A DNA stretch of 45,165 nucleotides, taken from positions 1 through 45,165 of the forward strand of contig JAPFDH010000120.1 of the NCBI GenBank assembly GCA_026169045.1. Direction: 5' to 3'. The position numbers were made by a program, and so were the translations under genes. Shown here in pieces: positions 34,465-43,233 of the stretch (the first letter of the stretch is position 1; every line of letters starts with the position of its first letter). A model generated the notes under the pieces. It had not been told where the DNA came from. It did no database searches and saw only the letters and a program-made list of their open reading frames with translations. The DNA comes from Lachnospiraceae bacterium (lineage in GTDB: Bacteria; Bacillota; Clostridia; Lachnospirales; Lachnospiraceae).

Positions 34465-35685
34465 TCAGTCTATTTTCTGCATATATTCATCCATTGCATC
34501 TGCCACATGTTTGGAATATGCAACGGCTTCCACTACTGTTTTCGCTCCTCTCACCACATCACCGGAAGCAAAAATTCCTTCACACGTTGTTTCCCCGTCC
34601 TCATTGGTAACCAACAGTCCCCGTTCATTTGCTTTTAATCCTTTTGTTGTGTTTACCAATTTATCTTTGGGTTGCTGGCTTATGGAAACAATCGTGGAAT
34701 CTGCTTTTACCAATTCCGTTTCTGTTGAATATCCGGTTATGTTTCCTTCCTCATCGTAATAAACATCTCGAAAAACAGGTCCTTCCTCGGTAATTTCCAC
34801 GGTATCTTTACAATAAACAATGTCCGCTCCATCGATCATCGCATAAGATAATTCTCTCTCACTGGCAGCGGATACCGTTCCTCTCTCATAAAGTGTAACT
34901 TTGCTGGCTCCATGACGCAAGACCGTTCTAGCCACATCCATAGCAGCATTTCCAGCTCCAATAATCGCTACTGTATTACCCAGATCATGGGCATCCGGAT
35001 TGGCCAGATAATCAATGGCAAAATGAACATTTCCCAGACTTTCTCCCTTTACTCCCAGGGTTTTGGGTCTCCACACTCCTGTTCCTATGAAAATAGAACG
35101 ATATCCATCCCGAAACAGATCACTGATTTCCAAAGCTCCGCCAATGGTTGTATTCGGTCTGATTTTTATACCAAGACTTAACAGTTTTTTCTTATATCGT
35201 TCCAATATGGTTTTCGGCAAACGAAAATCCGGAATTCCATACTGTAAAACTCCTCCAATTTTACTTCTGGATTCAAAAATGGTAATATCATATCCCCGTT
35301 TTGCCAAAATAATGGCAATGGTAATTCCAGCCGGACCTGAACCAATAATAGCCGCCTTTTTTCCGTTTTTGGGTGCGCATTTGATTTCGGCTTTATCAAA
35401 ATACGTATCAGAAATATAATTTTCTATACTGCTGATATGAACCGGCTGTCCTTTTCTTCCAAGTACGCAGTGACCCTCACACTGCTTCTCATGATTGCAA
35501 ACCAAACTGCAAATAATAGAAAGCGGATTATTTTCCAATACTTTCTCGCCTGCCTCATTCAATCCTACATGAAGAAATGTATCGATCATGTCGGGAATCG
35601 GCGTATGAATGGGACATCCCTGCATACACATAGGTTTTTTACAATTTAAGCATCGTTTTGCTTCATTGATAACATGAAATGCCAT
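34465..35685 (-). CDS. GltD-like NAD(P)-dependent oxidoreductase
   Basis: 406 residues. N-terminal Cys clusters RCLNCKKPMCMQGCPIHTPIP and SLVCNHEKQCEGHCVLG should hold two Fe-S clusters. The FAD site AAIIGSGPAGITIAIILAKRGYDITIFE and the NAD(P) site VAIIGAGNAAMDVARTVLRHGASKVTLYER are clear, with a closing GIFASGDVVRGAKTVVEAVAYSKHVA. It matches the glutamate-synthase small subunit / NfnB-like group. No large subunit (GltB) or NfnA adjoins it, so whether it aminates 2-oxoglutarate or transfers electrons elsewhere is open. It has its own GGGAGG and ends at the bidirectional terminator. Confidence 0.88.
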   Translation of the reverse strand: MAFHVINEAKRCLNCKKPMCMQGCPIHTPIPDMIDTFLHVGLNEAGEKVLENNPLSIICSLVCNHEKQCEGHCVLGRKGQPVHISSIENYISDTYFDKAEIKCAPKNGKKAAIIGSGPAGITIAIILAKRGYDITIFESRSKIGGVLQYGIPDFRLPKTILERYKKKLLSLGIKIRPNTTIGGALEISDLFRDGYRSIFIGTGVWRPKTLGVKGESLGNVHFAIDYLANPDAHDLGNTVAIIGAGNAAMDVARTVLRHGASKVTLYERGTVSAASERELSYAMIDGADIVYCKDTVEITEEGPVFRDVYYDEEGNITGYSTETELVKADSTIVSISQQPKDKLVNTTKGLKANERGLLVTNEDGETTCEGIFASGDVVRGAKTVVEAVAYSKHVADAMDEYMQKID

Positions 35686-35786
35686 ACCGTGTTACCTCCC
35701 TTTTTCGTTTTATTCTAATCTTTTTCTATACAAAAAGTCAATTTCAGAAAAGTAGATATATTTTTAACATATTTTTCTCAAAACAA

Positions 35787-35853
35787 AAAGCTGCCTTAAA
35801 TGCATGGGATGAAATCTTTCCTTTCATTTTTTCCATACATCTCAAGGCAGTTT
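35787..35853 (-). terminator. long hairpin terminator after the HIT gene
   Basis: AAGCTGCCTT (35788-35797) and AAGGCAGTTT (35844-35853) form the base of a long imperfect hairpin with inner ATGCATGG/CCATACAT and TGAAA/TTTCA pairings. On the minus strand CTTTTTGTTTTG follows. It ends the HIT gene 24 bases past its stop. Confidence 0.75.
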
Positions 35854-35876
35854 ATGTCATATGAAATACTCAGCTA

Positions 35877-36296
35877 TCACATGGAAGAAAGCTGCATTTT
35901 TATTTTTTGGGCGGTCGCTTCTCTGTCTTCACTCTGTGTTTCCATTTGCGGCCATGTTACAATCTTATTTCCTCCGTCATAACGTGGTATCACATGCATA
36001 TGAAAATGCATCACTGTCTGACCGGCCGATTCTCCGTTATTCTGAACCAGGTTAAATCCGGTACACCCCAGTGCTTTCTCCATAGCCATCCCGATCTTAG
36101 CAGCCACTGTCAAAATTCTGGATGAATATTCTTCCTCCAGTTCTGTCACATCCTTCATATGTTTCTTGGGAATAATAATGGTATGCCCTACCGTAGCAGG
36201 AGATAAATCTAAAATTGCTTTAAAATAATCATCTTCATATACTGTGGAAGATGGAATTTCTCCGGCAGCTATCTTACAAAAAATACATTCCTCCAT
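35877..36296 (-). CDS. HIT family nucleotide-binding hydrolase
   Basis: 139 residues. The N-terminal CIFCKIAAGEIPSSTVYED and the His-triad HFHMHVIPR (H-x-H-x-H, about residues 97-105) mark a HIT/HINT hydrolase that cleaves adenosine phosphoramidates or dinucleoside polyphosphates. GGGAGG precedes the ATG. It stands alone between its own terminator and the Tad cluster, and is probably a housekeeping gene. Confidence 0.92.
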   Translation of the reverse strand: MEECIFCKIAAGEIPSSTVYEDDYFKAILDLSPATVGHTIIIPKKHMKDVTELEEEYSSRILTVAAKIGMAMEKALGCTGFNLVQNNGESAGQTVMHFHMHVIPRYDGGNKIVTWPQMETQSEDREATAQKIKMQLSSM

Positions 36297-36404
36297 GATT
36301 TTTCCTCCCTTCGCTCATATTAGATAATACTCTATTTTGATATTATATCACAGAGAAAAGAATGCGTCCAGTTTCAACCAATCCCCCATCATAGCAATTC
36401 ACAA

Positions 36405-37856
36405 CTATATTTTTTGATCTGCCCAGATAAATGAAAAATCAGAAAAACGTATTTCTTGCCCCGGTAATATCGGCATGCTTTCCTCTTCTTTTAATGCATA
36501 ACCATCAATATAGGTCGCTCCACAAGAATAATCAATTATATAAACATCTCCCTGTTCCCTCTCCAATCCGGCATGCTTATTCTTGATAGATTGATCCATA
36601 ATCTGAAAGTCACTTTCTTCTGCCTTCCTGCCGATTACAAAAGGAAAATGATTCACCGGAATGTTGGGAATTTTCTCCGGCTGACATGATAAAAGAGCAT
36701 ATTTATGCTGTTTTCTTTCTGTCGCACCGTTCATCTGATTCTCTTTCTTATCTTTCATATGACCGGCATCTCCCCTATTTTTTTTCGCACGTTCTGTATG
36801 CTTCTTTTTTTTCCGTTCTTCCTCCACTGCCTGAAATGCATTTCCAAACACATACACCATATTGGATGCAATAATTAGCAAAATAATTCCTGTATATAAT
36901 TCCGGGTCTTCCATCCACGGAAATTCTCCACGCATATAATGATAGCCAAACCATCCAAAAACAATGATTGCTGACAAGAAAGGAACCATGATTTCTTTTA
37001 TGCTCTTCTTTCTATCTTTTTTTTCGTTACGATCTTTCTGCTTTTTTGTCTCATTTCCAATCTTGTTCGCTGATTTTGATGATGCGTTTTCCATTATTTC
37101 TGAAGTATTTTTCGTCCAATCCTGGTTCTGTTGTTCCGTTTTTTTCTCTGTTTTTTCTCTATCTACATAAACCGGTTCTTTTTTCTCTCCTTCCATAATG
37201 TCTTTCTCATTATCAACATTATGCACCTCATTTTGTTCTTTGTTCTCTTCCGGTTTGGTTCCAGCCAGAAGCGGCATATGTAATGTTTTCTTTAACTCAT
37301 CGATTGTAATCCTATCCTCTAAGCTGATCTGATATAAACTATATGCTAAAATAATTGCATCTTTATCCTCATGATCTGTTTTTTTTAGAATATATGGAAA
37401 GAATGCTTTCACTGACTGCGTAAAACTTTGTTCCTTTTCCGGATAATAACAAAAATACAGATCCCGTTCTGCTGATATTCCATACTTGTTATTTTCATTT
37501 ATGGTATCAACGTAAATAAAACACGGATCCAATAATATTTTATCTTCACTTAAAAGATACTCTTCCAATCCCTCCGCTGCCTTTATAAGCCCCTCTATTA
37601 ATTGAATAATATCCTGTTCTCTAAACCGTCTTTTCTCCATTACCTGCTTCAAAGAGTACATGGAAGAAATACGATAACGGTATTCCAAACCATTATCAAT
37701 CAATTTGACAGAACAATCCAGAAAATATTTCATCCTATTCTCTGTAATCATCCTAATTTGATAATTTCTCTGTTCTTCTCCATGTTTTCCCTTTATCGTC
37801 ATGTAATCATTCCCCATAATTCTATCAAAACTTATCTCTTCTTTTTCCTCTTCCAT
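36405..37856 (-). CDS. DUF6382-FHA protein of the Tad cluster
   Basis: 483 residues. The N-terminal 190 residues (SFDRIMGNDYMTIKGKHGEEQRNYQIRMI...) match DUF6382. A highly charged Lys/Glu linker (about 190-285), two membrane helices (about 290-350), a second basic linker, and a C-terminal FHA domain (about 395-480: FPFVIGRKAEESDFQI, SIKNKHAGLEREQGDVYIIDYSCGATYIDG) follow. FHA binds phosphothreonine, so a Ser/Thr kinase may regulate this membrane protein. Proteins of this kind occur at the end of Tad/Flp pilus operons in Lachnospiraceae. It starts 12 bases after the preceding gene. Its precise role is unknown. Confidence 0.8.
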   Translation of the reverse strand: MEEEKEEISFDRIMGNDYMTIKGKHGEEQRNYQIRMITENRMKYFLDCSVKLIDNGLEYRYRISSMYSLKQVMEKRRFREQDIIQLIEGLIKAAEGLEEYLLSEDKILLDPCFIYVDTINENNKYGISAERDLYFCYYPEKEQSFTQSVKAFFPYILKKTDHEDKDAIILAYSLYQISLEDRITIDELKKTLHMPLLAGTKPEENKEQNEVHNVDNEKDIMEGEKKEPVYVDREKTEKKTEQQNQDWTKNTSEIMENASSKSANKIGNETKKQKDRNEKKDRKKSIKEIMVPFLSAIIVFGWFGYHYMRGEFPWMEDPELYTGIILLIIASNMVYVFGNAFQAVEEERKKKKHTERAKKNRGDAGHMKDKKENQMNGATERKQHKYALLSCQPEKIPNIPVNHFPFVIGRKAEESDFQIMDQSIKNKHAGLEREQGDVYIIDYSCGATYIDGYALKEEESMPILPGQEIRFSDFSFIWADQKI

Positions 37857-37868
37857 ATATTCCCTCTT

Positions 37869-38387
37869 TCACTGCAACATTCCTTTACATAATCGTATCA
37901 ATTCTTCTGATTCAACCTGCTTTAATTCAATTTTACCCTGAATGCTCTTCATGTTTCCTGGAATGAAAGAGTCTCCGATATTCCAGGGAATTCTCCATTC
38001 CATTTCATATTGCATCACTGCTTTATCCCCACATAATTCTACTTTTATACTCGGATTGTTTCCAAAAAAAACTGCTTTTTTCACCTCTTCTTCTGCTTTT
38101 TTTATCACCATATTTTCCGTGGGTTTGAAATCATACAATACTCTCCATAAAATATTTTTATCCTCCAACTGTTTCAAGTCCAACTCTCCTGTTTCAAAAT
38201 TCACATTTTCTTGTATCTTATGAATCCCCATACCCGCTATCTTCCGACATATAGTTTCAACCATCGTCTTATCATGAACAGAAACCGCCATAAAAATTAC
38301 CGCTGCAATGGAAACAAAAATACAAAGCATAATCCATACTGCCTCTAACGTATAACTTCCATCCTTTTCTTTTATACTATCCTGCAT
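37869..38387 (-). CDS. pseudopilin-like protein of the Tad cluster
   Basis: 172 residues. The N-terminus KEKDGSYTLEAVWIMLCIFVSIAAVIFMAV has the prepilin pattern of a Gly, four residues on a Glu, then a hydrophobic helix, so it is probably cut by the A24 peptidase encoded 42 bases upstream. The remainder is a soluble alpha/beta segment outside the membrane, without a named family that I recognise. The most likely role is a minor pilin or TadE/TadF-like assembly protein. AGGTGAAG precedes its ATG. Confidence 0.65.
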   Translation of the reverse strand: MQDSIKEKDGSYTLEAVWIMLCIFVSIAAVIFMAVSVHDKTMVETICRKIAGMGIHKIQENVNFETGELDLKQLEDKNILWRVLYDFKPTENMVIKKAEEEVKKAVFFGNNPSIKVELCGDKAVMQYEMEWRIPWNIGDSFIPGNMKSIQGKIELKQVESEELIRLCKGMLQ

Positions 38388-38429
38388 ATTACTTCACCTG
38401 TTCTTTTTCTGTTTCTTTCATAGCTACAT

Positions 38430-38879
38430 TTATGTCCCAACCAACTGAGTACCGAAAAAAATCAAAAGAAAAATCCCATACCCTCCAGCTGTAAAAGGAG
38501 CAAAAGGGATTTTATAATTTCTTTGTTTTTTTTGAACTTTAAGCAAATAAACACCATAACCAGCAGCTAACAGCAATGACAGAAATAATACAATCAAAGT
38601 ATCCCTTACTCCAATAATACTTCCAATTGCCAAATACAAATATGCATCCCCCCTTCCGATACCACCATTGGTCACAAAACTGATAAAAAATAGTAAAAAT
38701 CCCGGAATAAATCCCAAAAAAATTGATGTCCATTCTTCTTTTCCAAAAGCAGATACAACGACTCCTATCAGTGTATAAACCCAAAGCCATATAACGGGTA
38801 ATGTTTTTGTTTTTAAATCCATAATGCAGCATGGTACCAAAATCAATAGCATCATACCAATCTGTAACAAAACCTTCAT
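38430..38879 (-). CDS. A24 (TadV/CpaA-type) prepilin peptidase
   Basis: 149 residues, small and very hydrophobic, with about four to six membrane helices. The two catalytic Asp residues are in CCIMDLKTKTLP (about residue 20) and NGGIGRGDAYLYLAIGSIIG (GxGD motif). It cleaves leader peptides of Flp-type prepilins at the inner membrane. I chose the ATG at 38879 because it overlaps the TadE stop (ATGA) and has GGAGAG upstream. The TadV/CpaA label rests on size and context. Confidence 0.85.
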   Translation of the reverse strand: MKVLLQIGMMLLILVPCCIMDLKTKTLPVIWLWVYTLIGVVVSAFGKEEWTSIFLGFIPGFLLFFISFVTNGGIGRGDAYLYLAIGSIIGVRDTLIVLFLSLLLAAGYGVYLLKVQKKQRNYKIPFAPFTAGGYGIFLLIFFGTQLVGT

Positions 38880-39820
38880 TTTTTCTCTCCTGTGCATTTA
38901 CTACATGGGGGCATTCCAACGATTTCCGATTTTTTCACAGAACGAATTCCATGCGTCAAAGCCGTACACGCTACACTGTAATGATAACGATTTCCATATT
39001 TTGTAACATATACTCGTTTCACAAAATCATCGGACTTTCCCTCGGAACATTTCTCACAGGGTAAGAATTTTTCCCCCGATTCATTCCGAAATTCACTGAT
39101 ATTTTCATAACTGACTTCCCGTAAAGATGGTGTTAAATAGGTACAATCCAATGATGTATGATATACGCTTCCATTCTTTGTAATATACACAACTTCTTCC
39201 TGCGTGCTTATACCGCCACCTTTTCCCGTCCAGGCCCGTCTCACAGATCTTTGTGTGATTGACAATGGTTTCAAAAAGTTCAGATACGGAATTTGAATAT
39301 GATAGCTGATTGTCAAATCCACCAAATCTTCTTTCTGGAATAAAGATGATCCCCACATAGACAGACCACCGCTTCCCCCTTCTATAATAGAATGATCCAA
39401 AAATTCCCTTCCAACCAAATCTTTTATTCTGCTTTTTGCTGCTGCTGAGGAAGTGATTTCTCCCAAAAACTCTCCCACTATAAACTGTAAACCGCTGTCC
39501 GCCTCCCCATTATCACGATAAGATTTCACCGCATAATAGTAGGAAGCAAATTCTTTTGCTGTCTGTTCCAAAGCAGCCTGGATCCTAATTTGAATATAAA
39601 ATACCTGTCCAAACCAGACAATCCCCGATAATATCATGATAAAAAAAGGTAATACAAATGCCGCTTCCACAGTCAGGCTTCCGAGGACAGAGAAACGCAT
39701 CCTTTTCTGCAAACGTTGGATCATATTACATTTAAAACCTTTTCTTTTTAATATATTTCTGGGTACTTGGAGAGTCCTTTTTATTTTTATAATTCCATTG
39801 GCGTTTACAGAAAAAGACAC
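38876..39820 (-). CDS. TadE-like protein with two Cys-rich repeat domains
   Basis: 314 residues from a GTG at 39820, which has an unusually strong ribosome site AGGAGGGGGGAG. Another ATG at 39724 lacks one. After a basic leader, VLGSLTVEAAFVLPFFIMILS is the TadE prepilin-like segment. The C-terminal third contains two copies of a 45-residue unit: VYITKNGSVYHTSLDCTYL...LPCEKC and VYVTKYGNRYHYSVACTAL...MPPCSKC. Each has one His and three Cys placed to bind a metal, probably Zn, outside the membrane. Ecto-domains of this type with YHxxxCxxL...CxxC are found on various secreted Firmicutes proteins. Function beyond pilus assembly is unknown. Confidence 0.78.
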   Translation of the reverse strand: MSFSVNANGIIKIKRTLQVPRNILKRKGFKCNMIQRLQKRMRFSVLGSLTVEAAFVLPFFIMILSGIVWFGQVFYIQIRIQAALEQTAKEFASYYYAVKSYRDNGEADSGLQFIVGEFLGEITSSAAAKSRIKDLVGREFLDHSIIEGGSGGLSMWGSSLFQKEDLVDLTISYHIQIPYLNFLKPLSITQRSVRRAWTGKGGGISTQEEVVYITKNGSVYHTSLDCTYLTPSLREVSYENISEFRNESGEKFLPCEKCSEGKSDDFVKRVYVTKYGNRYHYSVACTALTHGIRSVKKSEIVGMPPCSKCTGEKK

Positions 39821-39871
39821 GTTTCTCCCCCCTCCTTTCTTCTTAATATTTACCCTCAGATTTTTGTAAGT

Positions 39872-41410
39872 TTAATACATTCTGGAAACCGAAAAATTAT
39901 ATTTATACTGCTTAGGAAAATTTTCACCCACTTGATTCTGGATAAAATTTGAAAAAATACCTGATGCCTGCACTTCCAATCCCATTTGTACCCCAAAAAT
40001 ACATTCTTCCATTCGAAATTCCGGATTTGTTTTTTTCATATTTACCTGTATCATATCCATCGTTCGATAATACTTATCTTCCTTTTTTTCTATAAACAGT
40101 AAAAGCCGCAGGTAATCCGTATATGTCAATCCATTCTTTCCTTCTTTTCCTTCTGTAAGCGTTCCGCTTAAAAAAGATACAAATCCTTCCAAACTCAGAT
40201 TCCATTCTTCCTCACTTTTTATTAAATTAATTTTTCCTCCCCCCAGTAATGACCTGACATCTACAATGGATTCTCCATATGCCCAGGCTCCTATGATGGC
40301 CGCCTGTGTCAGTTTTATCAATGCCGGATTTTGTGTCCATCCCATAATCGATATCGCCATCGCCATGGCTGCCTGCATTTTTTCCGGCGATTTTGTAATA
40401 TGAATAACATTTAATCCTTCTCTAATTAACAAAAGACGTTCTATAGAAGTTTTTAAATTCTCATCATCACTTTTTTTTCCAAATAAAATGTACTCCAGCT
40501 CATATTGGACACCACTCCTTTTCTCCTTGCTTACAAAAGAAGGAAAATGTGACGTTACATACATATTAAACAGCAAATCCCGTCCTGCATCATCCAATCC
40601 ACTTCCGTATTTCAATTCTTCTCCGGATGGAATATTACAGGAAGGCAGATCATTTTGTTCTATTCTTTCTCCTGATAACGCCGAACCTCTGGGTAAAATA
40701 TATTTCATAAATCCACTTTTCTTGATTTCTTCCACATCATATATTACACTGTCTTCCCATTCCTTTTTATATCGTTCCTGATCAAACCTCTCTTCTTTTT
40801 CTTCTCTACTTTCATCATTCTGACTTCTGTACACTAAGTTATTCGCAAAAACTGCAGTGTAAGCTTTTTCTTCTATATATTCTGTTTTTTCTGCTTTTTC
40901 ATCTTGCCCTCCAGCATACGACTCTGCTTCCTTTTTTGCCTCTTGCGTATCTTTTCTGGCGGATTCTCCCTTCTCCAGAATATTGAGTTGTTCCAAAATC
41001 TGATCCGTCTGATCTCCTACAGCACTATATTTCATATATTCCACAACCAACTGAGCAAAAATACTTCCTTTATAGTCTACTGCCCGTATCACTTTTTCAA
41101 CAGAAAGTTCCGTATTATTTAAGGAATACCATGTAATCCCACTCCCCAGTTTATTCGTCTGCGGATGATACTCATATTCCAGGTATTCTGACATTACTTC
41201 TTCCATATTTCCATGAAAAAGTGTGATTCCATATTTTTCAAACATATCTCTGTCATATTCTGCAAATGCCGAATCCAATGCCGACTCTGCTCCCATAATC
41301 ATATAGGTTTTTATTCCCTGAATTCTGGCACTTTCTAAAAAAGTAAAAATGATACTGATACATAACATTAAAGTCAAACTCAGATAAACAGTTATACTGC
41401 CATTTTTCAA
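39872..41410 (-). CDS. DUF5702 family protein of the Tad cluster
   Basis: 512 residues. The first residues MKNGSITVYLSLTLMLCISIIFTFLESAR form a prepilin-like N-terminus (Gly-Ser-Ile-Thr-Val with Tyr in place of Glu) and a membrane helix. A long Glu/Lys/Asp-rich ectodomain with a coiled-coil segment (about 140-220) follows. It matches DUF5702, found with Tad genes in Lachnospiraceae, and may be a TadG-like surface protein. The start is TTG at 41410, with GGGGGGAAAA upstream. Function is not established. Confidence 0.72.
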   Translation of the reverse strand: MKNGSITVYLSLTLMLCISIIFTFLESARIQGIKTYMIMGAESALDSAFAEYDRDMFEKYGITLFHGNMEEVMSEYLEYEYHPQTNKLGSGITWYSLNNTELSVEKVIRAVDYKGSIFAQLVVEYMKYSAVGDQTDQILEQLNILEKGESARKDTQEAKKEAESYAGGQDEKAEKTEYIEEKAYTAVFANNLVYRSQNDESREEKEERFDQERYKKEWEDSVIYDVEEIKKSGFMKYILPRGSALSGERIEQNDLPSCNIPSGEELKYGSGLDDAGRDLLFNMYVTSHFPSFVSKEKRSGVQYELEYILFGKKSDDENLKTSIERLLLIREGLNVIHITKSPEKMQAAMAMAISIMGWTQNPALIKLTQAAIIGAWAYGESIVDVRSLLGGGKINLIKSEEEWNLSLEGFVSFLSGTLTEGKEGKNGLTYTDYLRLLLFIEKKEDKYYRTMDMIQVNMKKTNPEFRMEECIFGVQMGLEVQASGIFSNFIQNQVGENFPKQYKYNFSVSRMY

Positions 41411-41495
41411 TGATTTTCCCCCCGATAAAACAACTTCTTTTCAGGGGACAATCCTATGTTTGTCCCCTGTTTCAATGGCTTTTATTTACTATTCT

Positions 41496-41714
41496 TTAGT
41501 AAATTTGGTTTACCGAATTATTGATCTGTCTGAAAATACTTTGTACCAATTCAGTTATCTGCTTTTTAAAAATCAATACCAGCGCAATCAATACAACCAG
41601 AATCAGAATAACTTCCACAGTCCCGAATCCGTCTTCTTTTCCGTTTTCCGGTATCCATCGGTTCTTTAAATTCCAAAGCCATAATTTTATATAATCTTTT
41701 CCGCAAAACAGCAT
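41496..41714 (-). CDS. Flp1-like type IVb pilin
   Basis: 72 residues from the ATG at 41714, with AAAGGA seven bases upstream; a longer TTG start at 41735 would overlap tadC. The core ENGKEDGFGTVEVILILVVLIALVLIFKKQ has the Flp pattern of Gly, Glu at +5 and a hydrophobic helix. It should be the major pilin subunit, processed by the A24 peptidase at 38430-38879 and assembled by TadB/TadC. It starts near the end of tadC, so the genes are read together. Confidence 0.85.
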   Translation of the reverse strand: MLFCGKDYIKLWLWNLKNRWIPENGKEDGFGTVEVILILVVLIALVLIFKKQITELVQSIFRQINNSVNQIY

Positions 41715-41727
41715 ATATGTTTCCTTT

Positions 41728-43188
41728 CTATCCAAATGATAAAAATGCCGGAACCAGCAACATTACCAACACGATTCCCAATAATAAAAACATAGGAAAC
41801 AATAATTTTGTCTGTGCTTCTTCGCCACGCCGTAGTGCCACATTTTTTCTTTCTTCCAAAGCATCGGTCATTTCTCTTTCCAACATCTGACTGATTCCGG
41901 TGATTCCCTGTTTCAAATTTTGTTCCAGTATATTTCCGAATTTAACATATGCATATGTTCCACACCTTCTTCCAAATTCCAGATATGCAGTTGTCTCCGG
42001 ATACCCATTCCTGATTTGATTCCATGTAACTACCATTTCTTCATACACATAACGTCGTTTGCCGGGATTTTCACCTATTATTCTTTCATATTCTTTCACC
42101 ATCCTTTCCCAAGCTCCTCTTATGGTCAATCCGGCTCTCAGCAAAATACCCATTTTGGCCAGCAGCGATACGTAATCCTTCTGAATTTGCCTATTTCTGT
42201 CTTCATATTCTTCCTTCAGTTTACTATGAGCATATAAAACAAATAGTCCCGATATCATGATAATAAGAAAAAAATATATATCTCCTGAATACTCTGATTT
42301 TTGCTCATAAAATAATTGTTTATCTTCTATTTCATCAGGCAGATAAAAAACAGATTCTTTTATCGTTTCTTTTTCTCTTTTATCAATCTCTGAAATAAGT
42401 GAGTGTTTCATGTATTCTTCATCTTTTACCGGAGGCATTAAACGGACATAAATCTCATAATTTGACTCATAAGAAGCATATGTCATGCGCACAGAGAAAG
42501 TAACAATGACTCCCTCCTCTTTTACCTCCTGTTGTACTTTTTCCTGTTGAATTTCTCCCCAATCATTCACTAAGTCACTACGATCACTTTTCCATTCTAA
42601 ACGTACCCCATAATCGGATACAGTCGGTAAATTCAAATCGTTCCGCACTTCATCCAGGGATGGATTGTCACCCAGCATCTGTACTTTTACTTTTTCCATA
42701 ATTTCATCAAACACTTCAGCCATAACTTCTTCCCCCGGCTGCATTCCTTCAACGGTTACCGTAATCTCTTCTGTCTGATCTGTTAAACCATCCACAAAAA
42801 ACGTATATTCCTGTTCCTGTCCAAATGTTGGACGTAAAATCCCCTGCTGCGGATCCACTATTTCCTGTCTTACCATAATTTCCATGCAAATAAGAGCCAG
42901 ACATCCAATCATCACACAATACCAGACGCATGCAAATATTTTTATTAGACGAATGGATTTTATTTCTTCCGGTTTTTGTCTTATATATACTGCCTGTATA
43001 TAGTTTTCTTCTCTTTTTCCCCACTCTTTGCCATACCACCAATCGGTTATCCACAACATTCCCGGAGCAATGGGCAAACACCAACTCAATTCTTTTTTAT
43101 GACATCGGATAAAATCTTTTTTATATTGTCGTTTCAGCCATACCCATCCGATAAGAAACACCATAATAAAAATATATACCCATATCAT
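41728..43188 (-). CDS. TadC-like platform protein with an extracytoplasmic insertion
   Basis: 486 residues, longer than most TadC proteins (about 300). N-terminal helices (1-20 and about 85-105) are followed by a soluble, beta-rich, acidic region (about 115-275) containing EITVTVEGMQPGEEVM and VRLEWKSDRSDLVND. A membrane helix (about 295-315) then leads into the type II secretion system F domain (about 330-480), with MGILLRAGLTIRGAWERM and AQTKLLFPMFLLLGIVLVML. With TadB it forms the inner-membrane platform. GGGAGG precedes its ATG. The ectodomain is unusual and has no family that I recognise. Confidence 0.82.
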   Translation of the reverse strand: MIWVYIFIMVFLIGWVWLKRQYKKDFIRCHKKELSWCLPIAPGMLWITDWWYGKEWGKREENYIQAVYIRQKPEEIKSIRLIKIFACVWYCVMIGCLALICMEIMVRQEIVDPQQGILRPTFGQEQEYTFFVDGLTDQTEEITVTVEGMQPGEEVMAEVFDEIMEKVKVQMLGDNPSLDEVRNDLNLPTVSDYGVRLEWKSDRSDLVNDWGEIQQEKVQQEVKEEGVIVTFSVRMTYASYESNYEIYVRLMPPVKDEEYMKHSLISEIDKREKETIKESVFYLPDEIEDKQLFYEQKSEYSGDIYFFLIIMISGLFVLYAHSKLKEEYEDRNRQIQKDYVSLLAKMGILLRAGLTIRGAWERMVKEYERIIGENPGKRRYVYEEMVVTWNQIRNGYPETTAYLEFGRRCGTYAYVKFGNILEQNLKQGITGISQMLEREMTDALEERKNVALRRGEEAQTKLLFPMFLLLGIVLVMLLVPAFLSFG

Positions 43189-43233
43189 ACTACCTCCCGT
43201 TCCGCCATATAAACGGCATTCTATTTCTGTTCT

